DNA of 34,420 nt from JBFWUM01 sp050247255. GTDB taxonomy: Bacteria; Acidobacteriota; Vicinamibacteria; Vicinamibacterales; UBA2999. The position numbers and the translations under genes are program-made. The notes under the pieces were generated by a model. That model did no database searches. It was not told the origin of the DNA and worked only from the letters and a program-made list of their open reading frames with translations. The stretch covers positions 1 to 34,420 of the forward strand of contig JBFWUM010000044.1 in assembly GCA_050247255.1 (NCBI GenBank). The letters are read 5' to 3'. This document shows, one piece after another, positions 1 to 10,590 of the stretch; the stretch's first letter is position 1; the number at the start of each line of letters is the position of its first letter.

Positions 1-686
<686 letters not shown>

Positions 687-700
687 GCGAGGTAGGAATT

Positions 701-2725
701 CTACCTGCTGAAGATGCCTTTCAGCCCCTCGCCGATGGCGCCAAGCAGCGTCTGCAGGGCGCGCTGGGCCTGCTGCTTGATGGTGCCGTCGTGGATGGTG
801 CAGAGGCGGGACGGCACGTCATCACCGTCCTTGAAATACTCCTGGTAGGTCGGACACCCTTCGACCGGCCGGTGGTAGGAGATCCGGCACAGTTCCTCGG
901 CGTGCAGCCCGCCGGGGGGCGCAATCGCCGCGGCCGGGAAGCGGCGCGCCGTCCGTCGCATGAAATCGGCCCAGATCGGCAGCGCCACCCGCGCCCCGGA
1001 TCCTCCCTCCCGGATCCGTTCCGGCTGGTCGAACCCGACCCAGACGCCGACGACGATCGACTCGGAAAACCCGACGAACCAGGCGTCGTGGTAGTCGTTG
1101 GTCGTCCCGGTCTTGCCGCCGATGACACCCCGCACGCCGAGGCGGCGCGCCGCCGACCCGGTGCCGCGGTTCACCACGTCCTGCAGCATGCTGACCATCT
1201 GGAAGGCGACCTCCGGCGACAGCACCTGCTCGCGCTCGACGTGGACCTGCAGCACGGTCTCCCCCGCTGCATCGCGCACCGTGGCGATGCCGCGCGGCCG
1301 GACCCGGTACCCGAGCGACGGGAAGACGGCGTAGGCGGCGGTGAGATCGAGCGGCGTCACCAGGCCGCTGCCGAGCGCCAGCGACGGCACGTCGGGCTGA
1401 TCGCGCACGCCGAGGTCCCCGGCCAGCCGCAGCACCGGGCGCGAGCCGACCTGCTGCTGCAGCAGGACGGCGGCGGCATTGTTGGACTCGATCAGCGCCT
1501 CGCGCAGCGTCAGCGCGTCCTCATCCGCCGCGCGCTCGTCGCGCGGAATCCAGACCCCTTCCGGCGCCTCGATGGCCACCTGGCGGATGCCGCTGATCAT
1601 CGATACCGGCGACAGCCCCCGCTCGAGCGCCGCCGCGTAGACGAACGGCTTGAAGGCCGATCCCGGCTGGCGCCGGCTGCGCACCGCGCGGTTGAACGGG
1701 GTCGCCGAGTAGTCCGAGCCGCCGACCATGGCGACGATGTTGCCGGTGTTGGGGTCAATGGCCACCAGCGCTGCCTGCAGCCCGCGCGTGCCGACGCGCC
1801 GCAGCCCCTCACGCACGGCCGCTTCGGCCGCATCCTGGACCTCGGGCAGGAACGTGGTGTGCACCTGCCAGTCGGGCGGGTTGTCGCCGCCGTAGACGTT
1901 CCGGAACTGCTGCCGCAGGTATTCCTTGGCGTAGCCGTGGCGGGCGTTCTGGACGCGCGGCGGCGGCTGGATGCGAATCCGCTCGCGCCGTGCCGCCTGC
2001 TCCTGCGCCTCGGTGATCTTTCCTTCCTCGCGCATTCGCTGCAGCACGACGAAGCTGCGGCGCCGCGCCGCGTCGAAGTGCTCCCACGGCGAATACGACG
2101 CCGGCGCGCGGATGATGCCCGCCAGCAGCGCCGCCTCACCGAGTGTCAGAGCGTCAGCGCTCTTCCGCAGCAGCTTCTGCGACATCGTCTCGACACCGTA
2201 GACGCCGGCGCTGAGGTAGACCCTGTTGAAGTAGAGCTCGAGGATGTCCCGCTTCGAGAGGAAGATCTCGAGCATGACGGCCAGCGCCGCCTCCTTGATC
2301 TTCCGGCCGTAGGTCCGCTGGTTCGAGAGAAAGAGCGTCCGGGCCAGCTGCTGCGTCAGCGTGCTGCCGCCCTGCGAGCGGCCGTCGGACCGGACGTTGT
2401 AGACGAGGGCGCGGCCGAGGGCGATCGGGTCGATGCCGGGGTGCAGGTAGAAGCGGTGGTCCTCCACCGCGATCACCGCGTCCTTGAAGGATGTCGAGAT
2501 CTGGTCGAAGCCGACGTCGCGGCGCTGTTCGTCGAGCCGGAACCAGGGGCGGCCGGCGGCGTCGTAGAACACCGTGTCGCCGACGCCGCGATTGAGCCTG
2601 TAGATCGCCCAGGCGTGCCGAACCGTCCAGATGCCCGTCATGACGACGAGCGCAACGGCGACGCCGCCGGCAATGGCCACGACCCACTGCCGCCAGGTCA
2701 GCTCCTTCAGGACCGCCAGGCGCAT
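701..2725 (-). CDS. Class A penicillin-binding protein (PBP1A-type transglycosylase/transpeptidase)
   Basis: This bifunctional peptidoglycan synthase polymerises lipid II glycan strands and cross-links the peptides in the periplasm. An N-terminal membrane anchor (about 15-35) precedes a GT51 domain with EDHRFYLHPGID (catalytic Glu), GGSTLTQQLAR, KIKEAALA and the SKRDILELYFN helix. The transpeptidase domain has the SxxK motif in PGSAFKPF, SxN in ESNNAA and KTG in GGKTGTTND. The length of 674 residues is on the short side for PBP1A, and no OB-fold insert is evident. The ATG at 2725 is preferred over the TTG just before it at 2728. There is no Shine-Dalgarno, but TAGAAT lies 6 nt upstream. It is divergent from the PD40 gene and is followed by the histidine kinase. 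Confidence 0.92.
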   Translation of the reverse strand: MRLAVLKELTWRQWVVAIAGGVAVALVVMTGIWTVRHAWAIYRLNRGVGDTVFYDAAGRPWFRLDEQRRDVGFDQISTSFKDAVIAVEDHRFYLHPGIDPIALGRALVYNVRSDGRSQGGSTLTQQLARTLFLSNQRTYGRKIKEAALAVMLEIFLSKRDILELYFNRVYLSAGVYGVETMSQKLLRKSADALTLGEAALLAGIIRAPASYSPWEHFDAARRRSFVVLQRMREEGKITEAQEQAARRERIRIQPPPRVQNARHGYAKEYLRQQFRNVYGGDNPPDWQVHTTFLPEVQDAAEAAVREGLRRVGTRGLQAALVAIDPNTGNIVAMVGGSDYSATPFNRAVRSRRQPGSAFKPFVYAAALERGLSPVSMISGIRQVAIEAPEGVWIPRDERAADEDALTLREALIESNNAAAVLLQQQVGSRPVLRLAGDLGVRDQPDVPSLALGSGLVTPLDLTAAYAVFPSLGYRVRPRGIATVRDAAGETVLQVHVEREQVLSPEVAFQMVSMLQDVVNRGTGSAARRLGVRGVIGGKTGTTNDYHDAWFVGFSESIVVGVWVGFDQPERIREGGSGARVALPIWADFMRRTARRFPAAAIAPPGGLHAEELCRISYHRPVEGCPTYQEYFKDGDDVPSRLCTIHDGTIKQQAQRALQTLLGAIGEGLKGIFSR

Positions 2726-2731
2726 CAAGAC

Positions 2732-2737
2732 ATTCTA
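2732..2737 (-). promoter_or_regulatory. Candidate leaderless -10 box for the PBP gene
   Basis: TAGAAT on the minus strand ends 6 nt before the ATG at 2725. No Shine-Dalgarno lies between them, so transcription would begin at or next to the start codon. No clear -35 is visible. This is inferred from spacing only. Confidence 0.4.
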
Positions 2738-2744
2738 CGCAGCA

Positions 2745-2762
2745 GCGGAACTTCAGTTCCGC
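2745..2762 (+). repeat. TTCA-loop palindrome, copy 1
   Basis: GCGGAACTTCAGTTCCGC is a perfect 7-bp stem around a TTCA loop, placed between the divergent PBP and PD40 genes. The same 18 nt recur on the minus strand at 31300-31317. Related stems with the same C-TTCA-G core occur near 12511, 12541 and 16215. There is no T-run, so it is not an ordinary intrinsic terminator. Confidence 0.75.
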
Positions 2763-2774
2763 CGGCGATTCAGG

Positions 2775-2780
2775 TACCCT
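2775..2780 (+). promoter_or_regulatory. Candidate leaderless -10 box for the PD40 gene
   Basis: TACCCT in the context GGTACCCT lies 8 nt before the ATG at 2789, and no Shine-Dalgarno intervenes. It resembles the GGTACAAT box 8 nt before the TTG at 27674. It is inferred from position. Confidence 0.35.
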
Positions 2781-2788
2781 GACCCCAC

Positions 2789-3877
2789 ATGGCCGTGAAC
2801 GCTGCCGTCTTTCTCCTGCTGGCCGCGACCCTCGCAGCTCAGGCACCGCCGTCGCCGGAGCGCGACTTCCTCTCACGCGTGCGCCGTCTCACCATCGAGG
2901 GGCGCCGCGCCGGCGAGGGCTACTGGTCGCCCGACGGCAGCCGCCTCGTGTTCCAGAGCGAGCGCGAGCCGGGCAACCCCTTCTACCAGATCTACGTGCT
3001 CGACCTGGCGACCGGCGACACGACGCGCCTCTCCCCCGGTGCCGGTAAGACGACGTGCTCCTTCTTCCGGCCGGGGAGCGATCAGATCCTGTTCTCGTCC
3101 ACGCACCACGACCCGAAGTCGGAGCAGTATCAGCAGGAGGAGCTGGAGTTCCGCGCGTCCGGCCGCGAGCGGCGCTACGCGTGGGACTACGACCCGGAGA
3201 TGGACATCTACGCCCGCTCCGGGACGTCGGGCCCCTTGACGCGGCTCACCGATGCGCGCGGCTACGACGCGGAAGCGAGCTACTCGCCCGACGGCCAGTG
3301 GATCGCGTTCTCGTCGATGCGCGACGCCTACAACCGCACGCTCACGCCCGCCGAGCAGAAGCAGCTCGAGGTCGACCCGAGCTACTTCGGCGAGATCTAC
3401 ATCATGCGCGCCGATGGATCCGGCCAGCGCCGGCTGACCACGGTCCCCGGCTACGACGGCGGCCCTTTCTTCTCACCGGACGGGGCGCGCATCATCTGGC
3501 GGCGCTTCGATGAGCAGGGGCTCATCGCCAATATCTGGACGATGAACCTCGACGGCGGCGACGCGCGGCAGATCACCGACTTCGGCTCGATGAGCTGGGC
3601 GCCCTACATTCACCCTTCGGGACAGTACGTGATCTTCGCGTCGAACAAGCTCGGCTTCGAGAACTTCGAGCTGTTTCTCGTCGACATCGACGGGAAGAAG
3701 GAGCCGGTCCGGGTGACCTACTCGGACGGCTTCGACGGCCTGCCGGTCCCCTCGCCCGACGGCCGGCGGCTGGCGTGGACCTCGTCGCGCGGCGGCGGCC
3801 GCGAAGGGCAGATCTTCCTGGCCGACTGGAACCATGAACGCGCGCTGGCGGCCCTGGCCGCGGCGCCCAACCGCTGA
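2789..3877 (+). CDS. Secreted PD40/TolB-like beta-propeller protein
   Basis: This 362-residue protein begins with a Sec signal peptide (hydrophobic run ending LAAQA, about residues 1-19). The body is a series of PD40 (WD40-like TolB) blades, visible as WSPDGSRLVFQSER, YSPDGQWIAFSSMRD, FSPDGARIIWRR, IHPSGQYVIFASN and PSPDGRRLAWTSSRGG. The propeller probably acts in the periplasm or at the cell surface as a binding or scaffold module. The stop at 3875-3877 is 4 nt before the start of the M28 peptidase, so the two are almost certainly translated from one message. Pairs of exported propellers and peptidases are common in peptide-scavenging soil bacteria. No enzymatic domain is visible, and the ligand is unknown. 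Confidence 0.85.
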   Translation: MAVNAAVFLLLAATLAAQAPPSPERDFLSRVRRLTIEGRRAGEGYWSPDGSRLVFQSEREPGNPFYQIYVLDLATGDTTRLSPGAGKTTCSFFRPGSDQILFSSTHHDPKSEQYQQEELEFRASGRERRYAWDYDPEMDIYARSGTSGPLTRLTDARGYDAEASYSPDGQWIAFSSMRDAYNRTLTPAEQKQLEVDPSYFGEIYIMRADGSGQRRLTTVPGYDGGPFFSPDGARIIWRRFDEQGLIANIWTMNLDGGDARQITDFGSMSWAPYIHPSGQYVIFASNKLGFENFELFLVDIDGKKEPVRVTYSDGFDGLPVPSPDGRRLAWTSSRGGGREGQIFLADWNHERALAALAAAPNR

Positions 3878-3881
3878 CGCC

Positions 3882-5666
3882 ATGACACGACTTGCCGCAC
3901 TCGTCGCCGCCCTCGCCGTCGCCTCGCCTGCCCTCGCGCAGTCGGCGCGCCCGCACGTGGAAACGCTTGCCGCCGATCGCTTTGCCGGGCGCCAGGCCGG
4001 GACCGAAGGCGAGCGCCTGGCCGCCGACTACATCGCCGCCCAGTTGCGCCGCGCCGGAGCGCAGCCGCTGCCTGGCCAGGCCGGCCTCCTGCTGCCGTTC
4101 GAGTTCACGGCGGGCAGCCGCGACGGCGGGTCGAGCGTCACGCTCGGCGTACGCGACACGTTCCGCGGCGCCGACGTCGTGCAGGCCCTCTCCTTCTCGG
4201 ACGATGCGGAGGTGAGCGGCGAGGCGGTGTTCGCCGGCTACGGCATCGTCGTCCCCGAGTCGCAGAACTTCGGCTACGACAGCTACGCGGCGCTCGACGT
4301 GAAGGACAAGATCGTCGTCGTCCTGCGCTATTTCCCGGAGGACGCCGATCAGCAGACGCGCGCGATCCTGGCGCGCTACTCGGATCTTCGCTACAAGGCA
4401 ATGGCGGCGCGGCAGCATGGCGCCCGCGCGCTCATCGTCGTGACCGGCCCGCGCTCGCAGAATGCCGGCCGGACGGTGCCGATGACCTTCGACACGGCGC
4501 TGGCCGGCTCCGGGATTCCCGCGGCCAGTCTCGGCGGCGCGGCCGTCGGCGCACTGTTCGCGGCGGCGCCGAAGACGCTGGCCGCCGCGCAGCAGGAGCT
4601 CGACTCGGGCAACCCGCACGTGGCCGGCTTCGCGCTGCCGCGTCCGGTGACGCTGACAACGCGCGTCGTCCGCGAACGGCAGACCGCGCGCAACATCGTC
4701 GGCTACCTGCCGGCGACTGTGCCCGTGACCGGCGTCGACAAGCCGTGGATCCTGCTCGGCGCGCACTACGACCACCTGGGGCTCGGCACGAACGGCACGT
4801 CGCTCGCGAGCCGCGAGGAAGCCGGCGGCATTCACAATGGCGCCGACGACAACGCGTCGGGCACTGCGGCGGTGCTGGCGCTTGCCGAGCGCCTCGCGGC
4901 AACGACGGAGCGCCGTCGTCACGTCATCGTCGCGCTCTGGTCTGCCGAGGAGATCGGGCTGCTCGGATCGGCGGCCTTTGCCGCCGCCCAGCCGGTGCCG
5001 ATGGCGCAGGTGGCCGCGACGATCAACTTCGACATGGTGGGCCGGATGCAGGACAACAAGCTGATCGCGCAGGCGGTCGGCACGAGCCCCGCCTGGACGC
5101 GCCTGCTCGAGCGCGCCAACATCGCCGCCGGATTCGACCTCACGGTGCAGGCCGATCCCTACCAGCCGACCGACGTCGCCACCTTCAACACCGCCGGCGT
5201 GCCGAGTCTCTCGTTCACCACCGGCTCGCACACCGACTACCACAAGCCGTCGGACGACGCCGAGCGGATTGCCTATGAGGACCTCGATCGCATTGTCGGC
5301 TTCGCCGCGGCGATCGTGCGCGGCCTCGACGCCGCCGGCGAGGCGCCGCAGTTCACCAAGGTCGATCAGCCCACCGGGCGCGGCGGGTCCATCGCCGGCG
5401 TGCGCGTGACCACCGGCACCATCCCGGACTACGCGACCGAGGTCAAAGGCCTGCTGCTCGGCGGCGTAGTCGGCGGCGGGCCGGCCGAGCAGGCCGGGCT
5501 GTTGAAGGGCGACGTCATCGTCGAGATCGCCGGCCAGACCATCGCCAACGTCTACGACTACACCTACGCACTGGAGCTGCTGAAGGCGGACACGCCGGTG
5601 AAGGTCGTCTACCTGCGCAACGGCGAGCGCCGGGAAACCGAACTCACGCCCACCGCCAGACGTTAA
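3882..5666 (+). CDS. Secreted M28 family zinc aminopeptidase with PA insert and C-terminal PDZ domain
   Basis: The start at 3882 is chosen because it opens a clear signal peptide (MTRLAALVAALAVASPALAQ); an ATG at 3834 would overlap the upstream gene and hide it. The 594-residue protein has an N-terminal lid, a PA-like insert (about 100-210, around EAVFAGYGIVVPE and KDKIVVVLRY), then the M28 metal site: GAHYDHLG, NGADDNASGTA, SAEEIGLLGS, NFDMVGR and the late His in GSHTDYHKPSDD. These provide the co-catalytic two-zinc ligands and the catalytic Glu. The end (about 500-580) is a PDZ domain (GGGPAEQAGLLKGDVIVEI). It probably trims peptides outside the cytoplasm together with the PD40 protein 4 nt upstream. 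Substrate specificity is not readable. Confidence 0.92.
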   Translation: MTRLAALVAALAVASPALAQSARPHVETLAADRFAGRQAGTEGERLAADYIAAQLRRAGAQPLPGQAGLLLPFEFTAGSRDGGSSVTLGVRDTFRGADVVQALSFSDDAEVSGEAVFAGYGIVVPESQNFGYDSYAALDVKDKIVVVLRYFPEDADQQTRAILARYSDLRYKAMAARQHGARALIVVTGPRSQNAGRTVPMTFDTALAGSGIPAASLGGAAVGALFAAAPKTLAAAQQELDSGNPHVAGFALPRPVTLTTRVVRERQTARNIVGYLPATVPVTGVDKPWILLGAHYDHLGLGTNGTSLASREEAGGIHNGADDNASGTAAVLALAERLAATTERRRHVIVALWSAEEIGLLGSAAFAAAQPVPMAQVAATINFDMVGRMQDNKLIAQAVGTSPAWTRLLERANIAAGFDLTVQADPYQPTDVATFNTAGVPSLSFTTGSHTDYHKPSDDAERIAYEDLDRIVGFAAAIVRGLDAAGEAPQFTKVDQPTGRGGSIAGVRVTTGTIPDYATEVKGLLLGGVVGGGPAEQAGLLKGDVIVEIAGQTIANVYDYTYALELLKADTPVKVVYLRNGERRETELTPTARR

Positions 5667-5670
5667 AGGC

Positions 5671-5731
5671 ATCACAGGAGAAAGGAGGAAGGAGGACTGC
5701 CAGAGATCTCCTATCTCCTTCCTCCTGTGAT
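5671..5731. repeat. Inverted pair of heptamer arrays between convergent genes
   Basis: The left arm (5671-5696) starts ATCACAGGAG and continues as heptamers CAGGAGA, AAGGAGG, AAGGAGG. The right arm (5707-5731) ends CTCCTGTGAT, a perfect complement of the left end over 10 nt, with heptamers of the same NAGGAGN type on the other strand. The hairpin has a 10-bp base and partly matched upper stem. It fills the gap between the M28 and terC stops and may act as a two-way transcription barrier, although it has no T-run. Confidence 0.7.
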
Positions 5732-5748
5732 CGTCTTCGCGGATTTGG

Positions 5749-6480
5749 CTATTTCTCGAGGAGATCTTCGGCCTTTTCGGCCATGGGGTCGGGGTCGACC
5801 GGCCCTTCCATGCGGGCGTAGATGAACGCGGCGGCGAAGATCACGACGATCAGCCCGAGCGACAGCCACTTCGGGACCGCGAAGTGGATGATCCCCGCGC
5901 CGTGCAGGAACTCGAGCAGCAGCTTGATGCCGACCCAGGCGATGATCACGAACGCGCCGTCGACCAGCGCCGGGTAGCGGTTGACCAGCGTCAGCAGCTG
6001 CCCGATCACCAGCCGCATGGTGATCACGCCGAGGATGCCGCCGGTGATGATCACCCACAGCTTGCTGGACATCGCGACCGCCACGAGGATCGAGTCGATG
6101 GCGAAGACGATGTCGGTCAACTCCACCTTCACCACGGTCGCCCAGAACGCCGAGAGGCCGAGCCAGGCCTGGGCCGGTTTCGGCTTGCGCCGCTCCGCCG
6201 CGTCGCCATGCCCGGAGAAATGGGTGTACGGCAGCCACAGCAGGTAGGCGGCGCCGATCAGCATCACGACGCGAATCTGGATGAGGTATGCCGCCAGCAG
6301 GATGGCAATGACGCGGAAGGCGAAGGCGCCGATGATCCCGTATTGCAGGGCCTTCTTCTGCTCGGCCTTGGGAAGGCCCAGCACCAGCACGGCGAGCACC
6401 ATGGCGTTGTCGGCGCTCAGCAGCCCTTCGAGGGCGACGAGCAGCGCGACGGTGAGGAGATCGGATCCGGTCACGTCCAA
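5749..6480 (-). CDS. TerC family integral membrane protein
   Basis: This 243-residue protein is almost entirely membrane helices (about seven). It carries the two TerC signatures: EGLLSADNAM in the first helix and KVELTDIVFAIDSILVA in the middle. Their acidic residues (E, D, DN, D) are thought to bind metal. TerC relatives such as Alx and MeeY export Mn2+ or load metal onto secreted proteins; classical members give tellurium resistance. Here the role is probably metal export or homeostasis. The start is TTG at 6480: an in-frame TAG lies just upstream, and the next ATG falls inside the first signature. AGGA lies 3-4 nt before the TTG, and a TAGGAT box ends 9 nt before it. It is divergent from hspR. 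Confidence 0.88.
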   Translation of the reverse strand: MDVTGSDLLTVALLVALEGLLSADNAMVLAVLVLGLPKAEQKKALQYGIIGAFAFRVIAILLAAYLIQIRVVMLIGAAYLLWLPYTHFSGHGDAAERRKPKPAQAWLGLSAFWATVVKVELTDIVFAIDSILVAVAMSSKLWVIITGGILGVITMRLVIGQLLTLVNRYPALVDGAFVIIAWVGIKLLLEFLHGAGIIHFAVPKWLSLGLIVVIFAAAFIYARMEGPVDPDPMAEKAEDLLEK

Positions 6481-6514
6481 GTTCCTGTGATCCTATCGCA
6501 GGCGGGGCGCCAGA

Positions 6515-6558
6515 ATTGACATGCACCGTGTCAATGCCTATACTCGATGAGTGTCAAT
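6515..6558 (+). promoter_or_regulatory. hspR operon promoter with overlapping HAIR-like operator
   Basis: TTGACA (6516-6521) and TATACT (6539-6544) are separated by exactly 17 nt, close to the sigma-70 consensus. Over the -35 lies a perfect inverted repeat with 7-nt arms and a 7-nt spacer, ATTGACA (6515-6521) and TGTCAAT (6529-6535). HspR operators (HAIR, CTTGAGT-N7-ACTCAAG) have the same geometry and a shared TTGA core. A further TGTCAAT half-site is at 6552-6558, near the predicted transcription start, and ACTC-GAT-GAGT lies at 6542-6552. Binding by HspR would block RNA polymerase. The assignment rests on geometry and on the adjacent hspR gene. Confidence 0.75.
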
Positions 6559-6587
6559 GATGTGCATCGGGTCGACTCAGGGATGAG

Positions 6588-6944
6588 ATGAGAGTGCCGA
6601 TGGCCAGCGGGCAGGATCTTTTTTTCATCAGCGTCGCGGCGGAGATGCTCGACATGCACCCGCAGACGCTGCGCAAGTACGAGCGGCTCGGACTGATCCA
6701 GCCGTCGCGCACGGTCGGCAGCATGCGCCTCTACTCGCGCGAGGAGCTGGAGCGGCTGCGGCTGATCAAGCGGCTGGTCGAGGAACTGGGGATCAACCTG
6801 GCGGGGGTCCAGCGGCTGCTGGACATCGCCGAGATCATGCAGCGGATCCGCCCGCTGATGGACGACTCGGCGCTGAGCACCGGCGCGGGACGCCGGCAGC
6901 TGATGACCGAGATGCGGCGCCTCAACGATGTGATCGGGCTCTGA
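6588..6944 (+). CDS. hspR: HspR-type MerR family heat-shock repressor
   Basis: This 118-residue protein has the MerR-type winged helix near its N-terminus: FFISVAAEMLDMHPQTLRKYERLGLIQPSRTVG, then SMRLYSREELERLRLIKRL. The HPQTLRKYERLGLI segment is characteristic of HspR, which represses chaperone operons and uses DnaK as co-repressor in actinobacteria. A dimerisation helix follows (VEELGINLAGVQRLLDIAE). The ATG at 6588 follows AGGGATGAG; a second ATG at 6600 is possible. The stop at 6942-6944 is one nucleotide before the next start. It heads an operon with a J-protein, clpB and ftsH, and the inverted repeat in its promoter suggests autoregulation. No dnaK is present in the window. Confidence 0.9.
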   Translation: MRVPMASGQDLFFISVAAEMLDMHPQTLRKYERLGLIQPSRTVGSMRLYSREELERLRLIKRLVEELGINLAGVQRLLDIAEIMQRIRPLMDDSALSTGAGRRQLMTEMRRLNDVIGL

Positions 6945-6945
6945 C

Positions 6946-7977
6946 GTGGAATTCAAGGACTACTACGCCACGCTCGGCGTTACCAAGACGGCCTCCGACA
7001 AGGAGCTCAAGGCCGCGTACCGGAAGCTCGCCCGCAAGTTCCATCCGGACGTGAACCCGGGCGACAAGGCTTCGGAGTCGACATTCAAGGAGATCAACGA
7101 GGCCTACGAGGTGCTCGGCGATCCCGCCAAGCGGAAGAAGTACGACGAGCTGGGCGCGAACTGGCGGATGTACGACGAGCAGGCGCAGGCGGCCGGCGGA
7201 GGCCCCAACCCGTTCGCCGGCGGCGCGTGGAACATCAACTTTGGCGGCGGCGCGGGGGCCGGCAGCGCCGGCGGCTACCGGACGATGACGCAGGAAGAAA
7301 TGGAGGAGATGTTCGGGGACCAGAACCCGTTCTCCGATTTCTTCACGACGTTCTTCGGTGGCGGCGGCGGTTTCGGCGGCGGGTCGGCGCAGGCCCGCGG
7401 TCGCGCCCGGGCGGGCCGGCGCCAGGGGCGCGATGTCGAGCACGAGATCGAGCTCACGCTCGAGGACGCCTTCCACGGCGCGACCCGGCGGCTCTCGCTC
7501 AAGCACGACGGCCAGGCGCGCACGGTCGACGTGCGCATTCCGGCCGGCGTCACCGACGGCTCGCGCGTGCGCATTGCCGGCGAGGGCGAACAGGGCGTGG
7601 GCGGCGCGGCCGCCGGCGACCTCTTCCTGCGCGTCCGCCTGGCGGCTCACCCGCTGTTCGAGCGCAAGGGGCGCGACCTGTACGTGAAGGTGCCGATCCC
7701 GGCGACAACCGCCGTGCTCGGCGGCGAGGCGGAGGTGCCGACGCTGGCCGGCAAGCCGGCGCGGCTGAAGATTCCGGCCGCGACGCAGAACGGCCAGCTG
7801 TTCCGGTTGAAGGGGTACGGCATGCCGGTGGCCGGCAAGGCCGACGAGAAAGGCGACGCGTATGCGCGCGTCGACGTGCAGGTGCCGACGGCGCTCTCGG
7901 CCCATGAGCGGGAGCACTGGGAGGCGCTGGCGCGTCTGCAGAACGGAGGGGCGGCAAAGGACGACAGCGCCGCATAA
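6946..7977 (+). CDS. J-domain co-chaperone without zinc finger (CbpA/DnaJ type II)
   Basis: This 343-residue DnaJ-family protein starts at GTG 6946, one nucleotide after the hspR stop. Residues about 1-70 are the J domain (EFKDYYATLGVTKTAS, with HPD in RKFHPDVNPG) that stimulates DnaK ATPase. A Gly/Phe-rich linker follows (about 80-165, FGGGGGFGGGS). The two C-terminal substrate-binding beta domains start near RDVEHEIELTLEDAFHGATR and include VRIPAGVTDGSRVRIAGEGEQG. The four CxxCxGxG zinc motifs of true DnaJ are absent, so CbpA-like is the better name. It probably delivers clients to DnaK for disaggregation with ClpB, encoded 3 nt downstream. Confidence 0.92.
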   Translation: MEFKDYYATLGVTKTASDKELKAAYRKLARKFHPDVNPGDKASESTFKEINEAYEVLGDPAKRKKYDELGANWRMYDEQAQAAGGGPNPFAGGAWNINFGGGAGAGSAGGYRTMTQEEMEEMFGDQNPFSDFFTTFFGGGGGFGGGSAQARGRARAGRRQGRDVEHEIELTLEDAFHGATRRLSLKHDGQARTVDVRIPAGVTDGSRVRIAGEGEQGVGGAAAGDLFLRVRLAAHPLFERKGRDLYVKVPIPATTAVLGGEAEVPTLAGKPARLKIPAATQNGQLFRLKGYGMPVAGKADEKGDAYARVDVQVPTALSAHEREHWEALARLQNGGAAKDDSAA

Positions 7978-7980
7978 GCC

Positions 7981-10589
<2,609 letters not shown>

Positions 10590-10590
<1 letters not shown>

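Noticed and set aside
791..2782. Long open frame on the plus strand opposite the PBP gene.
   Set aside because: Its composition is Arg/Asp/Ala-rich shadow coding typical of GC-rich DNA, and the opposite strand has full PBP motifs.
5675..5696. Strong Shine-Dalgarno-like AGGAGG runs.
   Set aside because: They belong to a heptamer array downstream of a stop codon, and no start codon or gene follows on that strand.
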